64,000 nucleotides of DNA, from assembly GCA_964354865.1 (NCBI GenBank), contig CAYHBN010000001.1:1-64000 (forward strand), read 5' to 3'. Position numbers and translations under genes: made by a program. This document shows, piece by piece, positions 56,118 to 64,000 of the stretch. The notes below the pieces were generated by a model. That model did no database searches. It was not told the DNA's origin and was given only the letters and a program-made list of their open reading frames with translations. Position 1 is the stretch's first letter. Each line of letters begins with the position of its first letter. The DNA comes from JAHFJU01 sp964354865. Lineage in GTDB: Bacteria > Patescibacteriota > Gracilibacteria > UBA1369 > UM-FILTER-53-11.

Positions 56118-57618
56118 GTGTAACAATCGGAGCCTCATTTCTCGTTATCGTAAACTGAGTAATAGGCGTTTTACGGCCGTCTTGATCAATACCATAGACG
56201 TTGAATTGATTAGCCCCAATATTTAAATTTCCATATTCTTTTTTTGCATAATACGACCAAACGCCGCTGTCAGGAACGTAGCGCGAAAGGGCAAAGTCGT
56301 TCACGAATACTTTTACAATTCCTTTACCAATAGTACCCGAGATAAGGACCGACGCTTCAGTTGTTGCATTTGAAGTGCTCCCATTAAAGCTCATCGCCTT
56401 TGGCGCAGACAAGTCAGCGGTTACCTTTGGTCTATTGTAATTAACGACGAGCTCGGCAGACTCACTTCTATTACCCTCTTTATCGATTGCAACAAAAGAA
56501 TAGCGATTATCTCCAGCTACAATGTTTCCCAACTCAGGTGCAACAGCATAATTCCATTGAACGCTGCCTGCTTTATATCGTTGCAAAATATATGGTTCAG
56601 GGCGACCGGCAATGTATGTGGTGACCTCTAATTGCTTTGTTAATGGTGAAACCGTACCCGAAATGGTAACTGAACCGGTCGTAGTAATTCTGTCTTCAGG
56701 TGTAGGTGACTTAATTTCTGGAGATGCAAAAACCTCAGAAACTTCGTCAGTTGAAGTGCTCGTTGTGTCTGCTAAAACAGGGTTCGTCGAGCTTGATAGT
56801 CCATTCAATGCGTTATCACCATTGGCAAGTGCATCTAAAACTGCACCGCTATTTACCTGCGTTGAATCCTGTAAACGATTCCACTTATACCACTCAGTAT
56901 CTCTAAATGAATCAGACAAAAGAGCTAACAACTGTACCGGCCGTCGGTTTTGAATTTGTCGAATTTCTTCTTGTCCTACAGAAATCTCTTGACCGAATTG
57001 TACGTTGAGCGTGTCGGCAATACGGATTGTTTCTTTATCATCTGGCTCAGGAACCCGAATTATAGCTTGTACCGTTCCAGAGATTACATGAACAGATTCT
57101 CGCGCCCCGGCAGAGACATCAAATACGGTTCCTAGTGTTGTGACTTCTATATGTTCAGTTGAAACAGTAAATGATGAATTAACTGCTTGGTTTTCACTCG
57201 CCTTTACCCATACATCTCCGGTTGAAACATTTAGACCAAGCTCATCTTGGCCATCGCGCGTTTTTAAGTCGGTCAATTCAATAGAAGTTTCAGAGCTCAA
57301 ACGTACGGCGCTGCCATTTAAAAGAGTGAGAACAACACGTGAACCAGGCTCAGTTCTTATTGAATCACCTTCGTGTAATACAGCACCGGTCATTGCATCA
57401 GCCCACTCATCAACTCCCCAAATGCGCATTTGTGCACGCCCTGAAATTATTTCAACGGCTGCTTTATTCTCAAGCGCTTGTCGACGTTTTTCGCTGAAAT
57501 AAGAGAAAATCTGGAACACCAACACACCGATTAATACAATAACGATGAGAGAAATGAACGGCAATAAAGCCGAGGATTTTTTGGGACGGTTGTTTCTTGC
57601 GTAATAGTAGGGCTGCAT
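56089..57618 (-). CDS. FecR-domain membrane protein
   Basis: Start chosen at ATG 57618 (MQPYYYARNNRPKKSS); 14 further upstream codons are less likely. 509 residues. One membrane helix at about 20-45. The FecR domain (about 60-215) shows EIISGRAQMRIWG, GDSIRTEPGSRVVLTLLNGS, LSTGDVWVK-type strands, and FTVSTEHIEVTTLGTVFDVSAG. A Ser/Thr linker and two Ig-like/Big domains follow (VTISGTVSPLTKQLEVTTYI and VLISGTIGKGIVKVFVNDF), ending in a Pro/Thr tail. It is likely outside the membrane and used as an extracytoplasmic scaffold rather than as a sigma regulator, since no sigma factor is nearby. Confidence 0.85.
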   Translation of the reverse strand: MQPYYYARNNRPKKSSALLPFISLIVIVLIGVLVFQIFSYFSEKRRQALENKAAVEIISGRAQMRIWGVDEWADAMTGAVLHEGDSIRTEPGSRVVLTLLNGSAVRLSSETSIELTDLKTRDGQDELGLNVSTGDVWVKASENQAVNSSFTVSTEHIEVTTLGTVFDVSAGARESVHVISGTVQAIIRVPEPDDKETIRIADTLNVQFGQEISVGQEEIRQIQNRRPVQLLALLSDSFRDTEWYKWNRLQDSTQVNSGAVLDALANGDNALNGLSSSTNPVLADTTSTSTDEVSEVFASPEIKSPTPEDRITTTGSVTISGTVSPLTKQLEVTTYIAGRPEPYILQRYKAGSVQWNYAVAPELGNIVAGDNRYSFVAIDKEGNRSESAELVVNYNRPKVTADLSAPKAMSFNGSTSNATTEASVLISGTIGKGIVKVFVNDFALSRYVPDSGVWSYYAKKEYGNLNIGANQFNVYGIDQDGRKTPITQFTITRNEAPIVTPTPVETPAL

Positions 57619-57709
57619 AGGTTCGTTGGGCAGTATAGTAGACAGAAAGTTACAGTACAAGCGGAGTAATAGTGTAGAATACTAATAAATCCGTTATGTC
57701 ACTTTTTAA

Positions 57710-58990
57710 TCAGATTGACAATCCAATGGATATTCCGCTACCTACTAATCGCCCGCCGGCCCAACTAGCCTGTAAATTAAAGCCACCGGTAAAACCATCT
57801 ATGTCTAAAATTTCTCCGGCAAAATAGAGTCCTGGGCAGATTTTCGATTGAAAAGTTTTAGGATCAACCTCGCTCGTCGGCACACCTCCCGCTGTCACAA
57901 ACTCCTCGCCTGCGCCACGCCCGATAATAGTGAGCCGAGCCTTTTTCATAAAGTCGACGAGGGCGCGGCGTTCTTCGCGAGAAACACGACTTGTGTATTT
58001 GCCGCCATCGATACCCGTTGACTCAAAGGCAGCAAGTGCGAGTGATTTGGGCAAAAACATATCAATTAAATTGAAAATTATTTTTTTCGGGTGAGCAAGA
58101 ATGGCTTCATCAAGGCGTGCAGAAAGAGCGGCCTCTTTCTCTGGTGGAAAAAAATCAACCGACAAAAAAAGTGGCGTTGGTTTTGTAATTGGATCGAATG
58201 CAGAGTATGCCGAAAGTGCAAAAATTGCAGGGCCGCTGACTCCTTTGTGGGTAAAGACAAAATCACCGGTGAAATTCCATGTCTCTGTTCCCTTTAATGT
58301 GAGTACCGCGTTTTCTATAGAAACACCCGCACAGTTTTTAGGCCACTGCTCTTGAACAAAAAAACTGTTCAAGCTAGGCCCCAGTGGGGTGAGCGTATGC
58401 CCAAGTTTTTGCGCAAAGTAGTATCCATCGCCGGTAGAACCGGTGTGTCGATATGCTTGCCCACCCGTAGTCACAATCATGTTTTTTGCAAAATAATGTT
58501 CGCCCTTTTCAGAAATTAATTCGAATTGATACTCCTCATTTTTGTTATGAACAAGCTCCGTAATTGAGGTTGCGAGTTTTACCTCTATTTGTTTTTTATG
58601 CTTCTGTGAACTAAAAAGTTGTTCAAATACTCCAAGGACATCTTTTCCATTATCTGAGACGGGAAACACACGTTGATCTTCTTCTTTCTTAAGAGGCACA
58701 CCATGAGCCTCAAACCACTCTCTTACTTTTAAGGGAGGAAACTCATACATGGCATACGACAAAAACCTGCTCCCACGCGGATATTTTTTCAACACCTCTT
58801 TAATATCTTCAACTCCGGTAGTTACATTGCAGCGGCCACCCCCAGAAATCAGAACTTTTTGCCCAAGTTGCGCGTTTTTTTCGAACAAGCAAACCGAAGA
58901 TTTTCCATGCTCTAAAACACTCGCAGCTGCCATCATGCCCGCCGCTCCCCCACCTATAATCGCAATGTCATATTTTTCAGTTGAATCCAC
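57710..58990 (-). CDS. YhiN/HI0933-family flavoprotein
   Basis: 426 residues, starting with GTG at 58990 (MDSTEKYDIAIIGGGAAGM). The FAD dinucleotide fold GGGAAG is at residues 13-18, followed by KVLISGGGRCNVT, the family signature, and at the end FAGEILDIDGFTGGFNLQASWAGG. Members bind FAD and NAD(P)H; the physiological reaction is unsettled. A TGG-TATAAC extended -10 lies exactly 7 bases before the GTG, so the transcript appears leaderless even with a GTG start. Confidence 0.92.
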   Translation of the reverse strand: MDSTEKYDIAIIGGGAAGMMAAASVLEHGKSSVCLFEKNAQLGQKVLISGGGRCNVTTGVEDIKEVLKKYPRGSRFLSYAMYEFPPLKVREWFEAHGVPLKKEEDQRVFPVSDNGKDVLGVFEQLFSSQKHKKQIEVKLATSITELVHNKNEEYQFELISEKGEHYFAKNMIVTTGGQAYRHTGSTGDGYYFAQKLGHTLTPLGPSLNSFFVQEQWPKNCAGVSIENAVLTLKGTETWNFTGDFVFTHKGVSGPAIFALSAYSAFDPITKPTPLFLSVDFFPPEKEAALSARLDEAILAHPKKIIFNLIDMFLPKSLALAAFESTGIDGGKYTSRVSREERRALVDFMKKARLTIIGRGAGEEFVTAGGVPTSEVDPKTFQSKICPGLYFAGEILDIDGFTGGFNLQASWAGGRLVGSGISIGLSI

Positions 58991-58997
58991 GATGTAT

Positions 58998-59006
58998 GTT
59001 ATACCA
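58998..59006 (-). promoter_or_regulatory. Extended -10 promoter of the YhiN-like gene
   Basis: Minus strand TGG then TATAAC (59003-58998). The GTG start at 58990 is 7 bases away. It lies just inside the end region of dnaA. Confidence 0.55.
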
Positions 59007-60428
59007 CTAAAGTCCTATTTCTCGCTTCAATGCATGAATATCTTGCAAAAGCTTTGAGTCTTTATTTAATTGGTTTTTAACTTTATTACACGAGTGCAAA
59101 ACGGTCGTGTGATTTCGACCCGAGAAATATTCACCAATCGTATCGTATGAACAGCCCAAAATTTCGTAAATGAGGTACATACAGATCTGTCGAGGCAACA
59201 TAACCTCGCGACGACGAATCGAGCCCTTCATCTGCTCAGAAGGCATTCTATAGTAGTCCGAGACCAATTGAATAATATCGTCAGCGTTACGTACACTTTG
59301 CTTTGACTCTGCCTGTAATTTCGTCACACCCGTGAGCTCGGGAATGCCGGGTGCCTGCCGATAAATCATTGCCGCGATAGACTTAACAGTCGGTGTAGAA
59401 TTCGCCAATCTCATTTCGGCAATTGCCTGTTTTAAAACTCCTTCAAGTTCACGAATTGAGTTATGTACATTCTGGGCAATAAAATCCAAAACATCAGGAG
59501 CGACAATCACGCCTTCTTGGCTACACTTGTTTTGCAAAATAGCGAGACGAGTCTCGTAGTCCGGAAAATGCGCCTCGGCCACCATACCCATCTCGAAGCG
59601 ACTCTGTAATCGAGCCTCAATGCCATGAAGCTCTTTAGGAGGGCGATCAGAGCTTATAATAATCTGCTTATTTGCGTTATAGAGCTCGTTAAACAAATGA
59701 AAAAACTCTTCTTGAGTACGATCTTTTTCAGCGAGGAGTTGAATATCGTCAACGATCAAACAATCAACTGAACGGTAGCGGGCCTTAAAATCATGCGCAT
59801 TATATTTTTTAATTGCATCAACAACCTCATTCAAAAATCGCTCAGCGGTAAAATAAACCAAGGTTTTATTCGGAAAGTTTTTGAGCATCTCACGGCCAGT
59901 CCCCTGCAATAAATGTGTTTTACCAAGTCCTACTCCACCATAAATAAAAAGCGGATTCCACTGACTACCAGGATTTGTCGCCACTGCACTACAAGCCGCA
60001 TGAACCAATCGATTATGTTTGCCGACGATAAAGCTGTGCAACGAGTACTTATTATTGAGCATGATGCTCGTATTTTCTTCATTCACCTTCACCTCTTGTT
60101 TATTCGGCAACTTTCGAGCTTTCTTTGATTGCGGTACGACTGACCCAACCGTAACTTTTCGGTTATCATCAATGTCAGTTAGCGTGCTCTCTACTTGTAT
60201 ACGAAGTGCGATAACTTCTGGATCTTCTTTTTTCAAAAGTTCGAGCAAATTTTCTTTTTGGTGCTTTTCAATCCAACTCAATGCGTACGAATTTGGTACA
60301 CCAACAACAACGAGCCCATTCGAATAGGTCAAGATTGCAGTGTCTGCAAACCATGTAATGAACTGATCGTGCCGAATATCGGGATATAAAGCGGTCAAAA
60401 CTGAACGCCAGAGTTCCTTGGGTTCCAT
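59007..60428 (-). CDS. dnaA: Chromosomal replication initiator DnaA
   Basis: 473 residues with all four domains: N-terminal DnaB-binding part (LWRSVLTALYPDIRHDQFITWF), a variable linker, the AAA+ module (FIYGGVGLGKTHLLQG Walker A; CLIVDDIQLLAEKDRTQEEF Walker B), and the DnaA-box-binding HTH with YDTIGEYFSGRNHTTVLHS. It melts oriC when bound to ATP. Its neighbours here are rseP upstream and the flavoprotein downstream; dnaN is absent, and the 62-base upstream gap has no TTATCCACA-like box. Confidence 0.97.
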   Translation of the reverse strand: MEPKELWRSVLTALYPDIRHDQFITWFADTAILTYSNGLVVVGVPNSYALSWIEKHQKENLLELLKKEDPEVIALRIQVESTLTDIDDNRKVTVGSVVPQSKKARKLPNKQEVKVNEENTSIMLNNKYSLHSFIVGKHNRLVHAACSAVATNPGSQWNPLFIYGGVGLGKTHLLQGTGREMLKNFPNKTLVYFTAERFLNEVVDAIKKYNAHDFKARYRSVDCLIVDDIQLLAEKDRTQEEFFHLFNELYNANKQIIISSDRPPKELHGIEARLQSRFEMGMVAEAHFPDYETRLAILQNKCSQEGVIVAPDVLDFIAQNVHNSIRELEGVLKQAIAEMRLANSTPTVKSIAAMIYRQAPGIPELTGVTKLQAESKQSVRNADDIIQLVSDYYRMPSEQMKGSIRRREVMLPRQICMYLIYEILGCSYDTIGEYFSGRNHTTVLHSCNKVKNQLNKDSKLLQDIHALKREIGL

Positions 60429-60490
60429 GAGGGCTTTACTATAAATAATATTGGCAGGATTTAGAAGCTCACAACAAGTGAATCTGTTGA

Positions 60491-62059
60491 CTAAAACAAC
60501 TTAACAATGTCGCTGTACGTGATGACAATGATCATCAGCATGAGCAAGACAAATCCGACCATATGAATGAGTGATTCAAAGCGTGAACTGACCTTGCGAC
60601 CTGTTATTGCCTCAACCAAAATAAAGAAGAGTCGGCCGCCGTCAAGTGCAGGAATTGGCAGCACATTCATTACGGCAAGAGACAAAGACAAGAGCGCGGT
60701 AAAGCGCAATAATGCAAAGAATCCTTCTTGTACAAAGGTATGTGTGTAGTACGCAATTTGAACAGGTCCACCAATATCACCAGGGACTGAGAACGTTCCA
60801 ACAAGTGACCGAATTGTATTTACAAACGCCGTGATAGTTACACCCGTAAGACGAATACTTTCTGAGACCGCTTGTTTGAGTGCGCCCCATGGACCAAGTT
60901 TAATATCACCGATTTCTAAAAGAGAAGTAACAACGCCATTGCTGTAGAGAGAAAAATCATCTCGATTAAAAAAGGTAACTTCTGAAAGAGCGACACCAAG
61001 TTTCGTCTTTGGTTCAATACGTGACTTAATGGTTACTATTGCCTCGTTTCTAACGATCTTATATTCCTTTTCTACACCTTCAGCTTGAGCAACAATGTCT
61101 TTTACCTCTTGCGCTGAAATAACGCGTTGTCCACCAATTGAAACAATGCGATCCCCTTTTTGAAAACCAAAAGCAACCGCAGGAGTATTAGGTAAAACAT
61201 CGGTAATCACCACACGACCTTCAAAGTTTTGTGAATACTCTTTCTTCATGACAACGGTGTCACGCAAGAACTCTATCGTTACTTTTTCTTTATTAAAGAG
61301 AGCATTTTGAAACGCATTGAGATCATATATCTGCGCCCCATCAACCGTTAAAATTGCATCTCCTTTTTTAAATCCTGCTACATTTGCGGCCCCACCTTCT
61401 TTGACACCATACACAGTAAGGCGTGGAATATTAGCAACCGGCTTCAAATCTATGCCTAATGAATGACCATCAATCAATGGAATATGAACTTTACTAACGT
61501 TAGTGCCATCACTTGAGCGAAGAATTAAATCAACATCTTTCGTAGCTCCTTTTTTCGAAAGCGGCGCAACCTGAGTTGCACTAGTAATCGCAACATCATT
61601 TATAGAAAGAACTCGATCTCCTTTTTCAATACCGGAGTTCTTGAGAGAATCATCAATTTTCGAGACGTACACGCCTGGTCCCGTTTTCACAACGCCACTA
61701 TCGATTGCGGCATATAAATCATCTTGAGAAACCAAGAGAGGCTCAATACCGAACATAAAACCAATCGTTAACAAGAATACCGCGAGCAAAAAGTTCATAA
61801 TAACACCTGCAAGGACAATCTTCGATCGTACCCATGTTGACTGATGAACAAAGCTTTGTGGATCTTTAACCATCTTAGGATCACTCGAATCTTCACCATG
61901 CAATTTTACAAATCCGCCAAATGGAATCGCATTTAACGTATAGAGAGTATCCCCCACTTTCTTCTTAAATAGACGAGGAGGAAAACCAAAACCGAACTCT
62001 AATACTTTTACACCTGCGCGACGTGCCTGTGCAAAATGTCCGTACTCATGAATAATCAC
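60491..62059 (-). CDS. rseP: RseP-like site-2 zinc metalloprotease
   Basis: Family M50. The zinc motif HEYGH is in IIHEYGHFAQARRAGVKV, and the second ligand region NVLPIPALDGGRL is near the C-terminus. Two PDZ-like domains lie between (about residues 120-200 and 200-290). The coordinate marks a GTG, the first conventional start, but it would cut the first membrane helix. The frame stays open upstream to the frr stop at 62125, encoding ILTFLTIIAVVVIFSLIV, so translation probably begins upstream at a non-ATG codon such as ATA (62110) or ATT. It cleaves membrane-embedded substrates. Confidence 0.93.
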   Translation of the reverse strand: MIIHEYGHFAQARRAGVKVLEFGFGFPPRLFKKKVGDTLYTLNAIPFGGFVKLHGEDSSDPKMVKDPQSFVHQSTWVRSKIVLAGVIMNFLLAVFLLTIGFMFGIEPLLVSQDDLYAAIDSGVVKTGPGVYVSKIDDSLKNSGIEKGDRVLSINDVAITSATQVAPLSKKGATKDVDLILRSSDGTNVSKVHIPLIDGHSLGIDLKPVANIPRLTVYGVKEGGAANVAGFKKGDAILTVDGAQIYDLNAFQNALFNKEKVTIEFLRDTVVMKKEYSQNFEGRVVITDVLPNTPAVAFGFQKGDRIVSIGGQRVISAQEVKDIVAQAEGVEKEYKIVRNEAIVTIKSRIEPKTKLGVALSEVTFFNRDDFSLYSNGVVTSLLEIGDIKLGPWGALKQAVSESIRLTGVTITAFVNTIRSLVGTFSVPGDIGGPVQIAYYTHTFVQEGFFALLRFTALLSLSLAVMNVLPIPALDGGRLFFILVEAITGRKVSSRFESLIHMVGFVLLMLMIIVITYSDIVKLF

Positions 62060-62122
62060 GATTAACGAGAAAATAACGACTACCGCAATAATGGTGAGAA
62101 AAGTAAGTATGGGAGAAAATGG

Positions 62123-62683
62123 TTAAATAGTCATGATATCTGCTTCTTTTTTCTTCGAAATTTCATCGATGAGTCTGTTTGTTGCATCGACTTTTTCTTG
62201 AAGGATTTTTTCTGAGTGGCGCTGTTCGTCTTCGGTAATTTCTTTTTTATCTGCAAGAGCTTTAAAACCACCATGCGATGAACCACGCGCAGTGCGAACA
62301 GAAATCTTTGCTTGCTCTGCAAGTTGACCAACAACTTTTACCAAGTCTTTGCGGCGCTCTTCAGTAAGAGCTGGCATGACGAGTCGAATAAGAGTTCCAT
62401 CATTTGTAGGATTTAAACCAATGTTCGAAGCCAAGATTGCTTTTTCAACAGCACCCATAAGTGAACGATCCCATACCTGAATGGCAAGAGTTCGAGCGTC
62501 AGGAATCGAGATTGAGGCAACCCCTTTCATAGGTGTCATTGCGCCGTATGCATCGACGTAAATATCTTCAATCAGCGATGCCGAAGCACGCCCGATTTGT
62601 AGTTTTGAGAACTCGTGTTTTAAGTGAGTAATTGCAGTTTCGAAATCTTGTTGTGCTTTTGTAATGAGTTCTGAGGTAGACAT
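62123..62683 (-). CDS. frr: Ribosome recycling factor
   Basis: Start at ATG 62683 (MSTSELITKAQQDFETAI); ATG 62695 gives a four-residue extension. About 186 residues. Both helical-bundle parts are seen, with RIQIGRASASLIEDIYVDAYGAMTPMKG-type N-terminus (conserved GRAS) and IRLVMPALTEERRKDLVK. It separates ribosomal subunits with EF-G after termination. It lies 45 bases after pyrH. The frr-rseP junction overlaps the probable extended rseP start. Confidence 0.95.
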   Translation of the reverse strand: MSTSELITKAQQDFETAITHLKHEFSKLQIGRASASLIEDIYVDAYGAMTPMKGVASISIPDARTLAIQVWDRSLMGAVEKAILASNIGLNPTNDGTLIRLVMPALTEERRKDLVKVVGQLAEQAKISVRTARGSSHGGFKALADKKEITEDEQRHSEKILQEKVDATNRLIDEISKKKEADIMTI

Positions 62684-62727
62684 AGAAGGGGGCATAAGAG
62701 GTTAAGAGAGCAAGCGAGAATGAGGTT

Positions 62728-63444
62728 TTATTTATTATTTACAATTAAAGTACCAATATTTTCGCCTTTAACAACCTTCATAATATTGCCTTTTTGCTGA
62801 AGGTCAAAGACGTAGATTGGCACGTTACTTTCTTTGCAGAGTGAAACAGCCGACTGATCCATAAATGCCAAATCCATTGAAAGCACTTCTTGGTAGGTCA
62901 AGGTTTCGAAGCGTTTTGCGTCACTGTGTTTTTTAGGATCTTTATCGTATACACCATCTACCTTTGTTGCTTTTAGTAAAACATCACAGTCGGTTTCAAG
63001 TGCACGAAGCGCAGCTGCTGAATCGGTCGTAAAAAATGGGTTTCCTGTTCCACCTGCACAAATAACAATTCTCCCCTTTTCTAAATGTCTAACCACACGA
63101 CGGCGAAGGTATGGCTCAGCAATTTGTGGCACATCGATAGCCGAAGAAACGCGACAAATATAGCCGAGCTTTTCAAAACTACTTTGCATAGCAACCGCAT
63201 TCATTATCGTACCGAGCATACCAATGTTGTCAGAGGTCACACGTTCAATGCCAGTATCAACGTGATCGCGATACCGCCAAATATTACCCGCGCCGACAAC
63301 AATAATTACCTGAACACCAAGATCAACGACCTCACCAACTTCTTTGCAGAGGGCTGAAAGAACGGTGTGATCGATGCCACTTTGTTTAGAGCCAAGCAAC
63401 ACTTCACCTGAAAGCTTGAGCATGATTCGTTTATATTTCGGCAT
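62728..63444 (-). CDS. pyrH: UMP kinase
   Basis: 238 residues. KRIMLKLSGEVLLG at the N-terminus, VQIIVVGAGNIWRYRD (glycine-rich loop; typically GGGN, here GAGN), then TSDNIGMLGTIMNA and IVICAGGTGNPFFTTDSAAALRA match bacterial UMP kinase. It phosphorylates UMP to UDP, feeding pyrG. pyrH-frr-rseP order is common in bacteria. Confidence 0.96.
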   Translation of the reverse strand: MPKYKRIMLKLSGEVLLGSKQSGIDHTVLSALCKEVGEVVDLGVQVIIVVGAGNIWRYRDHVDTGIERVTSDNIGMLGTIMNAVAMQSSFEKLGYICRVSSAIDVPQIAEPYLRRRVVRHLEKGRIVICAGGTGNPFFTTDSAAALRALETDCDVLLKATKVDGVYDKDPKKHSDAKRFETLTYQEVLSMDLAFMDQSAVSLCKESNVPIYVFDLQQKGNIMKVVKGENIGTLIVNNK

Positions 63445-63447
63445 AGT

Positions 63448-63786
63448 CTAAAAGCGTAAAATTAAGTAGGTAATTATAATTCCGACGATTATACCCGAAA
63501 TGACCCAAATCGGTATTCGAGGATTATGTGTCTCAACCTCTTCGTGCGCACTCGCTAGATCGGTCAACAGATTCGAGCTCATAATAATGTCTTCATCTTT
63601 ATATTTGCTCAAAACTCCCTCAAAATCGTGAGTTGCAACTAATTGAACAAATTTTTCAAACTTTACCTTAATTTTATCTGATGGTTCAGGTGTGGGGGCT
63701 AGTGCCTTTTCATGAGAATACGCCATCGATTTCACCGAAAACTCAGTAGGTTTTGACGAATCAGAAGGGATTTTTATATCATTCAT
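63448..63786 (-). CDS. Hypothetical C-terminally anchored protein, 112 aa
   Basis: Start at ATG 63786 (MNDIKIPSDSSKP); a GTG at 63801 adds five residues. A minus-strand TATAGT (63805-63800) would start transcription near the ATG. The N-terminal 85 residues are polar with a small helical region (FEKFVQLVATHDFEGVLSKY). One C-terminal membrane helix (IPIWVISGIIVGIIITYLIL) anchors it tail-first. It lies 3 bases before pyrH and is probably co-transcribed. No family recognised. Confidence 0.7.
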   Translation of the reverse strand: MNDIKIPSDSSKPTEFSVKSMAYSHEKALAPTPEPSDKIKVKFEKFVQLVATHDFEGVLSKYKDEDIIMSSNLLTDLASAHEEVETHNPRIPIWVISGIIVGIIITYLILRF

Positions 63787-63818
63787 AAGATCGAAACGCA
63801 CTATATCACAGAAAATTA

Positions 63819-63827
63819 TGGTATAAT
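63819..63827 (+). promoter_or_regulatory. Extended -10 promoter before 63855 gene
   Basis: TGG-TATAAT at 63819-63827. An AT-rich leader without a Shine-Dalgarno sequence precedes ATG 63855. Confidence 0.65.
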
Positions 63828-63854
63828 AGTATGATAGTTTTTAACATAAAAAAT

Positions 63855-64000
63855 ATGGTTGATGTACCAAAAACATTTGTAAAAGAAACCTCAGATGGAC
63901 TCAATGCAGCGATCACTCACACTGGCGCACAAAAAGCGATAGATGCTATGTGCACTGAAGGCGCTGACCGTTCAGGAAAAGCACTACAATGCCTCACTAA
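63855..64000 (+). CDS. Hypothetical protein, partial at window end
   Basis: The frame opens at ATG 63855 (MVDVPKTFVKETSDGLNAAI) and is still open at the window edge, giving 48 residues. The segment is helical and has two cysteines (AMCTEGA, LQCLT). A clean extended -10 promoter precedes it. Too short to assign. Confidence 0.6.
   Translation, partial: MVDVPKTFVKETSDGLNAAITHTGAQKAIDAMCTEGADRSGKALQCLT

Overview
The window looks like chromosome of an ultra-small CPR/Patescibacteria (Parcubacteria-like) bacterium. Reasons: many housekeeping genes are reduced or split (a PriA remnant without a Walker A motif, RecO of 191 residues, an N-terminally short MurE, riboflavin kinase and FAD synthetase as separate small proteins), several families are typical of that radiation (paralogous HNH proteins, a Cys-rich zinc-ribbon protein, PEGA and FecR-type membrane proteins, very large surface proteins), Shine-Dalgarno sequences are almost absent, and many genes start at or within about 10 bases of an extended -10 promoter. 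TGA is a normal stop, so the code is standard table 11. The taxonomic call is an inference from gene content only.

Layout. 1-5.9 kb: accessory DNA with the 5' part of a large GHKL-type ATPase gene running off the left edge, a divergent unknown gene, a GNAT acetyltransferase, a tRNA-Arg(UCG) flanked by hairpins, and a Pro/Ala-rich unknown protein. 6-14 kb: P-loop NTPase plus degenerate PriA, then trpS, pyrG, a protein with duplicated type II secretion F N-terminal-like modules, and an Lgt-like membrane protein. 14-20 kb, minus strand: WecA/MraY-like transferase, dnaG, rpoD, greA and a PEGA-like protein, an information-processing block. 20-26 kb: HNH gene, truB, a PRMT-like methyltransferase, murE, a coiled-coil protein, riboflavin kinase and an archaeal-type tpiA. 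26.4-36.3 kb: a secretory/surface block with a small beta-barrel-like secreted protein, a 1790-residue protein, a 56-residue membrane peptide and a 1146-residue exported protein.

36-46 kb: second HNH paralogue, holA, an unknown, htpX, the Cys-rich zinc-ribbon protein, gatA/gatC, an archaeal-type FAD synthetase-like protein, ftsX and recO. 46-54 kb: relA/spoT, a proline-rich membrane protein with PPRP repeats, a K+-independent-type membrane pyrophosphatase, two small proteins (one AdoMet-decarboxylase-like) and a 504-base non-coding region holding palindromes and a 262-base inverted repeat. 54-64 kb: L25, YbaB, a FecR-domain protein, a YhiN-like flavoprotein, and dnaA-rseP-frr-pyrH on the minus strand.

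Most notable: the large branched inverted repeat at 53799-54060, CCCGGG-centred palindromes at five sites, the doubly duplicated Cys-rich protein at 40365-42014, the beta-barrel-like proteins at 26453-32610, consistent leaderless-type promoter geometry, and an rseP frame that lacks a conventional start for its first membrane helix.
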